Shown here: in pieces, positions 25,736 through 33,346 of the stretch
Layout: every line of letters starts with the position of its first letter
Position numbering within the stretch: position 1 is the first letter of the stretch
Source: G963662985 sp963662985
GTDB lineage: Bacteria > Chloroflexota > Anaerolineae > Anaerolineales > UBA11579
Assembly (NCBI GenBank): GCA_963662985.1
Contig: OY760067.1
Span: 372,001 to 436,000, forward strand
DNA: 64,000 nucleotides
Reading direction: 5' to 3'
The notes under the pieces: model-generated
What the model was told of the DNA's origin: nothing
The model's input: the letters and a program-made list of their open reading frames with translations, nothing else
The model's database searches: none
Program-made: the position numbers and the translations under genes

Positions 25736-26192
25736 TACACAGAAGCAGAAAAAGGTCGCGTTTGTGGGCATCGGCAACGAATTCCGTGGTGATGATGCGG
25801 TGGGTGTTTATGTGGTGCAGAACCTGAAGCCATTGGCTGAGGGACGCGAAGACGTGTTTGTGTTTGAGAGTGCTTCGATTCCGGAGAGTTGCACGGGGCC
25901 AATCAAACGTTTTGATCCTGATTTGGTGATTATGATTGATGCAGCTTTGATGGAATCGGATCCGGGAACGATCCAATGGATTGATCCAATGCAAATTGAA
26001 GGATTGGCTTTCTCAACACATTCGTTCCCATTACGGATGCTGGCTGAGTATTTGATCAATGAAACGGGGTGTGAGATTCGCTTCATTGGGGTGGAGCCAG
26101 ATGAGCTTGACTTTGATACGCCGATGACCCCTCCAGTGCAAACTGCGGCTGACCAGTTGGTGGCTGACCTTTCAAAAGCTTACTTCCAGTAA
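25728..26192 (+). CDS. hydrogenase maturation protease (HycI/HyaD family, M52)
   Basis: A 154-residue endopeptidase that removes the C-terminal tail of the large subunit after nickel insertion. It shows FVGIGNEFRGDDAVG with the nickel-binding acidic residue, MIDAA with the second acid, and STHSFPL with the His ligand. It overlaps the ferredoxin-like gene by 8 nt and closes the operon. The hypA-F genes are not in the window. Confidence 0.92.
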   Translation: MLSTQKQKKVAFVGIGNEFRGDDAVGVYVVQNLKPLAEGREDVFVFESASIPESCTGPIKRFDPDLVIMIDAALMESDPGTIQWIDPMQIEGLAFSTHSFPLRMLAEYLINETGCEIRFIGVEPDELDFDTPMTPPVQTAADQLVADLSKAYFQ

Positions 26193-26213
26193 GTGAACAA
26201 ACTTTACTTTAGA

Positions 26214-26249
26214 AAAACTCTCAGGATTTCCTCCTGAGAGTTTTTTTTT
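26214..26249. terminator. intrinsic terminator of the hydrogenase operon
   Basis: A 13-bp stem, AAAACTCTCAGGA with TCCTGAGAGTTTT and loop TTTCC, is followed by nine T. It also has A residues upstream, so it may act for the convergent rimO. Confidence 0.95.
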
Positions 26250-26285
26250 ATGCAAAATGTGAATTTTGCGGAACAACAATTTGAT

Positions 26286-27653
26286 CTATTTTTGGGCAAG
26301 CTTCTCGTTTTTGACTCCTGCTAAGTCATAGGGCATGGCAGATTGGATGTGGACAGGGATGATGCTACCGATTTCGTGCTCACCATCGACGAAGACCATG
26401 CCATCAATTTCGGGCGCATCGCGATAGGAGCGGCCGACGGAGATGATTTCGTCTGAGTCTTCGACTTCACCATGGGCTTCGATGAGGACATCGAGGTTTT
26501 TGCCGATGAAGCTGTTGTTGATTTCAAGGGAGATGCGTTGTTGGTTTTGCATAAGACCTTGTTGGCGTTGGAGTTTGAGTTCTTCTGGAACTTGATTGGA
26601 GAGGGTGGCGCTATAGGTGTTGGGTTCATAGGAATAAGTGAAAGCACCGACACGATCAAAACGAATGTCTTCAATGAAGTTCATGAGCATGGCAAAGTCT
26701 TTGTCGGTTTCGCCGGGATAGCCGACGACAAAGGTGGTGCGAAGAGCGATGTTGGGCATTTTATTGCGCAATTTTTCAACCATACGATAGACAGGATCGA
26801 GATCTGAAGGGCGACGCATGAGTTTGAGGATCTTGGAAGAGGCATGTTGGAGAGGAATGTCGATATAGGGCACAATCTGCGGATTGGATGCCATGACGTC
26901 GATGAGACGATCGGAGACGTAGCCAGGGTAGGCATACATGATGCGGAGCCAGTCGATGTCTGGGGTTTCTTTGACGAGATTCTCTAAAAGGATGGCAAGG
27001 CCATCATGGAGGCCCATGTCGTTGCCGTAGTCGGTGGTGTCTTGGGCGATGAGGATGAGCTCGCGAATGTCGTTGGCTTGGAGGATGCGGGCTTCGTTGA
27101 GGATGGTCTCCATGGAACGACTGACGAGGGTGCCTTTGATGAGGGGGATGGAACAGAAGCCACATTGGCGGCGACAACCATCAGCGATTTTAAGATAAGC
27201 ACTTGGACCTTGGAGGGCAGCGCGAACGATGCCATCTTCTTCCATAATTGAGGTGGGAGCATCAGTGACAAGATCAATAAATTGAGGATCTGATCGTTTG
27301 TCTTCTAATTTATGGATAAGTTCCATGATATCGACCCAGTTGCGAGTGCCGATGATGCCGTCAAGTCCTTTGATTTTTTGAGCCACTTCTTTGCGATAGA
27401 GCTGGGTGAGACAACCAGCGGCGATGAGCTTTTGGCCGGGGAGTTTGTCTTGGGCGAGTTCTTGAAGAACTTCGTAGGATTCGTTGCGGGCATCTTCGAT
27501 GAAGCCACAGGTGTTGACGATGATATATTCGGCATCGTCGACGTATTCGGCAAATTCATACCCTTCTATGTTGAGCACTTGGGCGATGGATTCGGCGTCT
27601 ACGGAGTTTTTGGCGCACCCGAGGGTGACGATGTAAAATGATTTTTCTTGCAT
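26286..27653 (-). CDS. rimO: ribosomal protein uS12 methylthiotransferase
   Basis: A radical SAM enzyme that adds a methylthio group to an Asp of ribosomal protein S12. The 455-residue protein has an N-terminal UPF0004 domain (TLGCAKNSVDAE, NTCGFIEDA), the radical SAM motif GCRRQCGFCSIP, and a C-terminal TRAM domain from about residue 380. GCAKNS and CSIP favour RimO over MiaB. GAGG lies 7 nt before the ATG. It is monocistronic and visibly richer in G+C than the genes before the hydrogenase. Confidence 0.94.
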   Translation of the reverse strand: MQEKSFYIVTLGCAKNSVDAESIAQVLNIEGYEFAEYVDDAEYIIVNTCGFIEDARNESYEVLQELAQDKLPGQKLIAAGCLTQLYRKEVAQKIKGLDGIIGTRNWVDIMELIHKLEDKRSDPQFIDLVTDAPTSIMEEDGIVRAALQGPSAYLKIADGCRRQCGFCSIPLIKGTLVSRSMETILNEARILQANDIRELILIAQDTTDYGNDMGLHDGLAILLENLVKETPDIDWLRIMYAYPGYVSDRLIDVMASNPQIVPYIDIPLQHASSKILKLMRRPSDLDPVYRMVEKLRNKMPNIALRTTFVVGYPGETDKDFAMLMNFIEDIRFDRVGAFTYSYEPNTYSATLSNQVPEELKLQRQQGLMQNQQRISLEINNSFIGKNLDVLIEAHGEVEDSDEIISVGRSYRDAPEIDGMVFVDGEHEIGSIIPVHIQSAMPYDLAGVKNEKLAQK

Positions 27654-28386
27654 TAGCGTACCTCGGGGGTAAGTTTATCATACTCTCAGGAAATTGGGAT
27701 TAAGATGTTGAGAGTTGTGAGAGGAAAAAGGAGCAAACGGGATTTGGTGAATTGATGGGTTTGGTGCGCCGTGAAAATTTGGAATTTTGGACGATAAATG
27801 AATGAGAATGCTCAAAAAAAAGTGTGCGATTTGATGATTTTGTGTTTTTTCTGGCGAATAGGGGGTATGAGCATGGTGGGTGCCCTTGGATATGGTGTTT
27901 TTAAGTGAAAAAATAGTGTGCCAGATCGTGCCAAAGAGCGATTTTGTGTGTGCAGGCGCTGCCAGAAGGCGGGTTTTACGGTGCCAGATGGTGTCAGGAA
28001 TATGGCTTTAAGGGGACTCCCCTGTTACGTAAAGGTTTGGTTTAATGAGGAGTGAAATTATTAATATTGTAATTGGGAATGGCGAGGAAGATTGTGAATT
28101 CGAAGGTTAGGGGGTATGGTGAATGTTTTGAGGAAGTAGGTGTATAGGAGCGATTGTTTTGGCTATGCGCAACTATTAATTCTGGATTTATTGCCACAGA
28201 GTTTGAACTATGGATTCGATTGGTAAGGTGCAAAAAACACAGAACATATGTTCTGTGTTTTAGAGTTGTAGTATACAAGAGATTTAAGAATTTGTCAAAT
28301 TTTTTTAATTCTATTAAATTGTTGACTTATTTTTTTCAAAGTTGTAAAGTGTTTAATATAAATAATAATTATTTAGGGAGTTATAA
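27654..28386. other. 730-bp non-coding region between rimO and the mini-WYL/DCD-like pair
   Basis: No supported ORF. The half next to rimO is comparatively GC-rich and holds two imperfect copies of GTGCCAGATSGTGYCA (27918-27933 and 27981-27996). The other half is AT-rich and carries the 28-bp palindrome. The change in composition suggests a junction with acquired DNA. Confidence 0.5.
28234..28261. promoter_or_regulatory. perfect 28-bp palindrome with LexA-box-like core
   Basis: The two 14-bp halves match perfectly. The core AGAACATATGTTCT fits GAAC-N4-GTTC, the SOS operator type of Gram-positive bacteria and related phyla. It lies 125 bp before the mini-WYL gene. A terminator role is possible but less likely, since only four T follow and they belong to the stem. 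Confidence 0.5.
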
Positions 28387-28599
28387 ATGAATAATAATGA
28401 ATCTGAAAAAACGGTGAAAATTCTATATACTAATTATAGAAATGAGACAAAAATTCGAACCATTATTCCTATTAGAATTTGGTTTGGAGAAACTGATTGG
28501 CATCCTGAAAAACAATGGTTATTAGATGCTTACGATTTTGAAAAAGATGCTGAAAGATCATTTGCGATTATTGATATTAAGTCTTGGTATATCGATTAA
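28387..28599 (+). CDS. mini-WYL domain protein
   Basis: A 70-residue protein whose whole length resembles a WYL-type beta domain: ILYTNYRNETKIRTIIPIRIWFG, then EKQWLLDAYDFEKDAERSFAIIDI. WYL domains bind nucleic acid or nucleotide ligands and control many defence loci; this one has no DNA-binding domain. GGGAG precedes the ATG by 8 nt. It ends 1 nt before the DCD-like gene, so the two are one operon. Composition is far more AT-rich than that of the neighbouring rimO and CPBP genes. Confidence 0.7.
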   Translation: MNNNESEKTVKILYTNYRNETKIRTIIPIRIWFGETDWHPEKQWLLDAYDFEKDAERSFAIIDIKSWYID

Positions 28600-28600
28600 T

Positions 28601-29599
28601 ATGTACATAATCGATAAAGAATTACATTCAATTTTAAATGAAATTAATTTTGAAACTGATAATGAAGAATTTCCATTTTATCCAAATGATCAAATTCAAG
28701 CATGCTCTATAGACTTAAGATTATCAGATATTTATTGGAAACCTCAAAAATTCAAACGGGCAATTGATCTAAGAAGTAAATTTTTAATTGATCTTTCTCC
28801 TACACTTTATTGGAAAAGAAAAAAATTAAATCCTTTTGATTCATTTATTCTACGACCTGGCGATTTTATTTTAGCTAGGACTTATGAAAAATTTTCAATT
28901 CCAAAAAATTGTGCAGGTAAAATTGAAGGAAGAAGCAGTTATTCAAGAATGGGCTTAATGATTCAGTGTTCAGGTGATTTTATTAATCCTGGTTGGAGAG
29001 GGCACATGCCGATGCAATTGGTAAATTTAAGTCCTATACCAATAAAAATTTCACCTTATATTCCAATATGTCAAATAATGTTAATTAAGCTCTCAGATAT
29101 ACCAAACAGAACTTATGGTGTATCTGAACTCCAAAGTAAATATATTGATGATGAAGGTGGTCCTTCACACTGGTGGGCCGACAAAAGTATAAAAAGACTA
29201 CAAGAAGCTTTTTCAAAAATTAATTTATCTGATGCTATTATTGAAGAAATAAATAAAAAGTTAGGAAATATTGAACCTGAAATAAAAATTCGATTAGAAA
29301 AAGATATATTAAGAAAAAAAATAAAAAATTTTTATAATTCTGAAATTGTTTTAACTGAATTTTCAAAAAAAGAAGAAATAAGATTTTGTTTTAAAACAAT
29401 AGTTAAAATATTATTGAGTGGAAGTTTTTTTTTCTTTTTTAGTTACACAGTAGATTTACTAATAAACAATATTTTCAATATTTATTCATATATAATCTTT
29501 ATTTTTACTTTTTTATCAATTGGTCCTTCATTTTATGGATTCTTTTATTTTAAGGTTGGACCTTATTTACGTAAAGAGAAATTGAAAAAAATTATATAG
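28601..29599 (+). CDS. dCTP deaminase/dUTPase-fold protein with C-terminal membrane helices
   Basis: A 332-residue protein. Residues 1-190 match the Dcd/Dut trimer fold: CSIDLRL (35-41), GRSS (110-113) and NPGWRG (129-134). In Dcd the IDPGW Asp and the Glu about 10 residues later (E138 in E. coli) are catalytic; here they are Asn129 and Gln139, so deamination is doubtful. Residues 195-265 are a charged helical linker and about 267-318 hold two membrane helices. Known Dcd proteins can defend against phages by depleting dCTP, but this form looks more like a nucleotide sensor tied to a membrane effector, which is inference. It is translated with the mini-WYL gene. Confidence 0.75.
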   Translation: MYIIDKELHSILNEINFETDNEEFPFYPNDQIQACSIDLRLSDIYWKPQKFKRAIDLRSKFLIDLSPTLYWKRKKLNPFDSFILRPGDFILARTYEKFSIPKNCAGKIEGRSSYSRMGLMIQCSGDFINPGWRGHMPMQLVNLSPIPIKISPYIPICQIMLIKLSDIPNRTYGVSELQSKYIDDEGGPSHWWADKSIKRLQEAFSKINLSDAIIEEINKKLGNIEPEIKIRLEKDILRKKIKNFYNSEIVLTEFSKKEEIRFCFKTIVKILLSGSFFFFFSYTVDLLINNIFNIYSYIIFIFTFLSIGPSFYGFFYFKVGPYLRKEKLKKII

Positions 29600-29738
29600 T
29601 GATAAAAAGTTCAAAAATAACATTTAACAAATATTCTTAATATATTTGAATTCTCTTTATAAACTATTTATAAAATATTTTGATTTCTTATTATATTATT
29701 TTATCCTCAATAAAAGCTAGTTATTGGCCTTTTAAAAA

Positions 29739-29772
29739 CAACAGCAAACGAAGAAACCATCGTTTGCTGTTG
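29739..29772. terminator. intrinsic terminator between convergent genes
   Basis: A perfect 13-bp stem, CAACAGCAAACGA with TCGTTTGCTGTTG and an 8-nt loop, with T-rich flanks on both strands. It separates the DCD-like gene and the CPBP protease gene. The rest of 29600-29789 is AT-rich without an ORF. Confidence 0.88.
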
Positions 29773-29789
29773 CATATTTTTTATTATTT

Positions 29790-30626
29790 TTATTGTTGAT
29801 TTTTTGATTTTGTCTCTTTATTTATCAGAAAAGCACAAATCAGACCTGCGATGACATTTACACCTGCGTAGACCCAGTAGGCTGTTTCGGGTTTGTCCTC
29901 TTGCATATGAAGGAATGGGATTAAGGGGGCAGCGGTGTTGCTCATGGCGTGTAAGAATAAGGCGACAATCAACATTTTTCCACTGGCATTATAGAGCCAA
30001 CTATAGACGAGGGAGATGCTAGTGGTCATAATAACAAATGCGATATAGGGATAGGAAGAATGACCATCACCGGGCATGACCCAGAGGGGTAAGTGCCAAA
30101 GGCCCCAGATGAGACCAATGAGGAGGCTAGCGGGGATGGTGCCGAATTTTTCTTGCAAGGGATCAAGAGCGTAACCACGCCAACCAAATTCTTCTTGTCC
30201 ACCACCGATAATAAGCATGAGGAAGAAGTATGGAATGGCTAGGATGATGGGAGGAACAGGTAGGTTATCAGGTAGGAGAGTTTTAGCGACTTCGAGGCCG
30301 AAAAGTGGGGAGAGATAATGGGCAATGGTGTGAATGACTAGTGGGATAAGAATGGCGAGAGCGAGATAGATGGGTTTAACTTTGAAATTGAAGCCTTGTT
30401 TGATGAAGACCCAAGCTTCTTTCCAGCCATGTCGTTTTACGATAAGGGTGATGGCTGCAAACAAAGGTGCAAAAGCGCCAATGGGGATGGTGATAGCGGT
30501 ATATGTGAGGGCATCAATGTTGAGGTTTAGGCCGAGACCTACGAGGATGGACGGGAGCCAAATTCCCCATGAGTATAGAAATGTAAGTATAAAAAAATTT
30601 AGCGAACTTCTTTTTTGATGATGCAT
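29790..30626 (-). CDS. CPBP family intramembrane glutamic protease
   Basis: A 278-residue protein with about eight membrane helices. It has motif 1 QEEFGWRGY, with the paired catalytic Glu and the Arg, motif 2 LIWGLWHLPLW and motif 3 LFLHAMSNT. Family members process prenylated proteins or act in bacteriocin immunity and stress. Next to the DCD-like pair it could also have a defence role, but the genes converge and are not in one transcript. AGGAG is about 12 nt before the ATG. Confidence 0.9.
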   Translation of the reverse strand: MHHQKRSSLNFFILTFLYSWGIWLPSILVGLGLNLNIDALTYTAITIPIGAFAPLFAAITLIVKRHGWKEAWVFIKQGFNFKVKPIYLALAILIPLVIHTIAHYLSPLFGLEVAKTLLPDNLPVPPIILAIPYFFLMLIIGGGQEEFGWRGYALDPLQEKFGTIPASLLIGLIWGLWHLPLWVMPGDGHSSYPYIAFVIMTTSISLVYSWLYNASGKMLIVALFLHAMSNTAAPLIPFLHMQEDKPETAYWVYAGVNVIAGLICAFLINKETKSKNQQ

Positions 30627-30975
30627 TGTTTTATTTTCTCCTATTTGGTTGATAAAACTTTTAATACAATCTTCTTTTTGCCCCTTAATACTGCTTAAGT
30701 TTAATTATACACATTTCAAGTAAAATCCTGAAATTAAGTATTTTTTTATTATAAAAACCTTTTTTCAGATAAAAAAAATTTTTTTAAAATTAAATAAATT
30801 TTGTGCTTTTATATTATCTAAGAGTTTTAGGTTTTTTAAAACTTATTAATTTTGATTGATTTAATTCAATTATTATATTATATTGTGAATAATATTTATT
30901 AATTTCAATACTTCTCATATTTGTTGCATTGCAGTTTATCGATGCCATTATAGATTCATTCTTTAGGAGGAAAAA
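30627..30975. other. AT-rich divergent intergenic region
   Basis: About 350 bp without an ORF. It must hold the promoters of the CPBP gene (a minus-strand TATAAT near 30705) and of the 145-residue membrane protein. No repeat or RNA gene is seen. Confidence 0.45.
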
Positions 30976-31413
30976 ATGGTTGACCTGCATAATCTCATTG
31001 ATGAAGAGAGTGAAAAAAAAGTCTCTTATTGTGACCTACTAGTGGACCGATATCAAAATGCGTTACTTTGGAAAAATCTTTGGTCGGGAATTGTGTTTTT
31101 CATTGGTGTGGCTTTGATGTTTACGATTATTCAATTATTGTTCTCAATCGGTAATACTCAATTAATTGAAAAAGCTAATAAAAGCTTGGCGATCCTTGTT
31201 GAAGGGGTTGCGTTAACTTGGATTACTGCGCAAAGAAGTAAGGTGGTTAAGGAATTAGAAGAAATTGATGCAAAATTAAAAGAAAGCCTAAAAATGGATA
31301 CTCAAGGGAAAAGAGAGCCATCTAGGACACTTTCTATTGATGCCCCTGATGAAATGCCAGCTTGGGGACAAAGATATGTTGAAGTGAAAGATAAATACGA
31401 TAAATTCTTTTAA
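30976..31413 (+). CDS. two-helix membrane protein, unknown function
   Basis: A 145-residue protein behind a strong AGGAGG. Two membrane helices (about 36-58 and 68-84) are followed by a charged helix with coiled-coil character (SKVVKELEEIDAKLKESL) and a C-terminal part with DEMPAWGQRYVEVKDKYDKFF. I do not recognise it. It lies just upstream of the SRP RNA gene without an obvious link. Confidence 0.65.
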   Translation: MVDLHNLIDEESEKKVSYCDLLVDRYQNALLWKNLWSGIVFFIGVALMFTIIQLLFSIGNTQLIEKANKSLAILVEGVALTWITAQRSKVVKELEEIDAKLKESLKMDTQGKREPSRTLSIDAPDEMPAWGQRYVEVKDKYDKFF

Positions 31414-31465
31414 TCTCTTAAATAATAAAATTGACATTCTATCCTTCATTTGGTAGACTTATGAA

Positions 31466-31568
31466 GCTGGACGGGTCCGATACGGCGGAGGCTTGTGAAC
31501 CGTGTCAGGTCCGAAAGGAAGCAGCACTAAGCGATGCCCTTTGGGTGTTATCGGGGTGCCTGTCCGGC
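31466..31568 (+). ncRNA. ffs: signal recognition particle RNA (small bacterial type)
   Basis: The core GTGTCAGGTCCGAAAGGAAGCAGCA is the universally conserved Ffh-binding hairpin tip with its GGAA-type loop and asymmetric bulge. The ends GCTGGACGGG (31466-31475) and CCTGTCCGGC pair over 10 bp with two G-U pairs, giving a hairpin of about 103 nt. The RNA guides Ffh in membrane targeting of nascent proteins. Confidence 0.95.
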
Positions 31569-31598
31569 ACATTTTTTATCTATCGATAAAAAATGTGC
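31567..31598 (+). terminator. hairpin immediately after the SRP RNA
   Basis: A 14-bp perfect stem with a 4-nt loop (31567-31580 with 31585-31598), with a T run inside the 5' arm. It probably forms the 3' boundary of the SRP RNA or helps terminate it. Confidence 0.65.
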
Positions 31599-31600
31599 TA

Positions 31601-31622
31601 GGAGTTTTACAAGTAAAACTCC
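31601..31622 (+). repeat. second hairpin downstream of the SRP RNA
   Basis: GGAGTTTTAC-AA-GTAAAACTCC is a perfect 10-bp inverted repeat, three bases after the previous hairpin. It lies outside the conserved SRP RNA structure. Confidence 0.6.
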
Positions 31623-31738
31623 ACGCCGAAATGTTACTGTCTATAATTAAAATTCTTTATTTAAAACTAATGCATGGGGATTTTTATTTTAGAAAAACTC
31701 AACAGATTTTTAATTGTTGAAAATAGTGATAAATGTTA

Positions 31739-31759
31739 AAAGCCGTTTGGGCTTTTTTT
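31739..31759 (+). terminator. intrinsic terminator
   Basis: AAAGCC-GTTTG-GGCTTT followed by more T. It ends the region downstream of the SRP RNA, 50 nt before the next gene. Confidence 0.75.
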
Positions 31760-31796
31760 ATTTAAGTAAAATCAATCTTTTGGGGAATTTTTCAAG

Positions 31797-31802
31797 TATA
31801 CT
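31797..31802 (+). promoter_or_regulatory. -10 box of a leaderless promoter (3D protein gene)
   Basis: TATACT ends exactly 6 nt before the ATG at 31809, and no Shine-Dalgarno sequence is present. Confidence 0.55.
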
Positions 31803-31808
31803 AGTTTT

Positions 31809-33212
31809 ATGAATCGAACAAAATGGATGATCGTAATTAGTGTGCCGTTAGTTTTGGCGGTTGTTTTTGGTGTGTTTATGCTAACTTCTTATAAAGAAGT
31901 GACGGTGGTGAAAGCTGGACATGAGGTGACGGTTAAGGGGATTTTTTGGCGCGCTGAAGGGGCGATAAAACGTTCTGGATTTTCCTATGATGCTGGCGAT
32001 GGGTTTACTCCTGCGTTGAATGCAAGCGTACATTCTGGGGATGTGGTGACGATCGATTCTGGAATTGTGTATGAGATCACTTTTGATGGTAGCACTTATT
32101 CTACGAAGACTACGTTGACAAATTTGATGGCGGTTTTAATTACGGCTGGGGTGACACCTGCTCCGGGGCAAAGTTTTTATGTGGATGGCGAACGAGTGAC
32201 GATGGAAGCAAATCTTGAAGCCGCAGCTCATCATTATATTGAAGTATATTCACCACGTAGTGTGAGTGTGGTTGACAATGGTGTGACACAAGAAGTGTTG
32301 ACTGCAGGGCAACGGGTGATGGATGTGTTGGATGATGCGGGAATTGTGTTGTTGAATGGTGATGAAGTTTTGCCAGGGATGGTGCAGCCTATACAAGATG
32401 GAGTGACAATCACGATTGAACGTGCAAAAAAGGTGCGGATTGAAGTGGATGGCACGACGATTGAAAGCCGAGTGGTAGCTGGTACGGTGGGGGAAGCTCT
32501 GGCAAGCGCAGGTGTGGCGTTACAGGGATTGGATTATTCAATTCCGGATGCGAGCAGTGGGTTGAATTTGGATGAGACAATCCAAGTGGTACGTGTGACG
32601 GAAGAAGTGATCATTGAACAAGCAATTATTCCTTATTCTGCTGAAGAACAGTTGTTATATGACCAGCCGTTAGATACGTATCAGGTGGTGCAAGCAGGGC
32701 AGCCGGGGATTGAGGCAAATCGAGTACGTATCAGGTATGAAAATGGAGAAGAAGTTGCTCGTACGGAAGAAGATACTTGGGTTGCACAAGAACCAGTGAA
32801 TCAGATTAGTGGGTATGGCTATCAACCAACTGTGCGCACGATGGATACGCCGTATGGACCGATTGAATATTATCGTTCGATGGAATTTTATATCACTGCG
32901 TATAATGTAGATAAGACATCTGTGGGGATGCCGTGGCATGGGTATGTGTATTGTGATAATCAGAAGTTCCAACCGGGATTTGTGGGGGCGGATTTAGACT
33001 TTTTACCATGTGGGACGCAGCTTTATATTGAAGGATTTGGGTTTGCAACTGTGATGGATACGGACAATGGAGCTGTGACTGGTGCGTGGATTGATATTGG
33101 GTATTTTGATGAGGATTTCACTGCATGGCATCAGAATGGGATGGTCTATTTTTTGACACCAATCCCCTCTTATTATCCTGCTTATATTCCTGAAGGCAGT
33201 TATAATCCGTAA
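31809..33212 (+). CDS. secreted DUF348/G5/3D-domain cell-wall protein
   Basis: A 467-residue protein with an N-terminal membrane anchor (6-28). DUF348-like repeats follow (for example VVDNGVTQEVLTAGQRVMDVL and VDGTTIESRVVAGTVGEAL), then a G5-like segment near 250-330. A C-terminal 3D domain (about 355-450) contains YITAYN, the Asp of VMDTDNGA and WIDIGYF. YabE/Rpf-like proteins with this layout bind or cleave peptidoglycan. The final segment is Tyr/Pro-rich. It is probably leaderless. Confidence 0.83.
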   Translation: MNRTKWMIVISVPLVLAVVFGVFMLTSYKEVTVVKAGHEVTVKGIFWRAEGAIKRSGFSYDAGDGFTPALNASVHSGDVVTIDSGIVYEITFDGSTYSTKTTLTNLMAVLITAGVTPAPGQSFYVDGERVTMEANLEAAAHHYIEVYSPRSVSVVDNGVTQEVLTAGQRVMDVLDDAGIVLLNGDEVLPGMVQPIQDGVTITIERAKKVRIEVDGTTIESRVVAGTVGEALASAGVALQGLDYSIPDASSGLNLDETIQVVRVTEEVIIEQAIIPYSAEEQLLYDQPLDTYQVVQAGQPGIEANRVRIRYENGEEVARTEEDTWVAQEPVNQISGYGYQPTVRTMDTPYGPIEYYRSMEFYITAYNVDKTSVGMPWHGYVYCDNQKFQPGFVGADLDFLPCGTQLYIEGFGFATVMDTDNGAVTGAWIDIGYFDEDFTAWHQNGMVYFLTPIPSYYPAYIPEGSYNP

Positions 33213-33250
33213 TTCTTTCTACTAATTCAGAGTAATTTATCCGATTCATA

Positions 33251-33279
33251 TTGTTTTCCTTTTTAGAAATCGCTATAAT
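33251..33279 (+). promoter_or_regulatory. promoter of the eight-repeat protein gene
   Basis: TTGTTT (33251-33256), a 17-bp spacer and TATAAT (33274-33279). The start codon is 68 nt downstream, behind AAGGAG. Confidence 0.65.
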
Positions 33280-33346
33280 GTATTTAAGTGGGTGAAATAT
33301 TTCACATTGCCTATAACATTGTTAATATTTTTGTAAAGGAGAAAAG

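Noticed and set aside
26472..27641. Long plus-strand ORFs opposite rimO
   Set aside because: They are antisense to a clearly conserved gene, reflect its GC-rich codons, and have no ribosome binding sites or recognisable motifs.
28526..28600. Longer N-terminus of the Dcd-like protein from 28526
   Set aside because: It lies entirely within the mini-WYL gene in another frame, and Dcd homology begins at the ATG at 28601.
31502..31720. 72-residue ORF downstream of 31502
   Set aside because: Its first half is the conserved SRP RNA read as protein, it crosses two strong hairpins, and it has no ribosome binding site.
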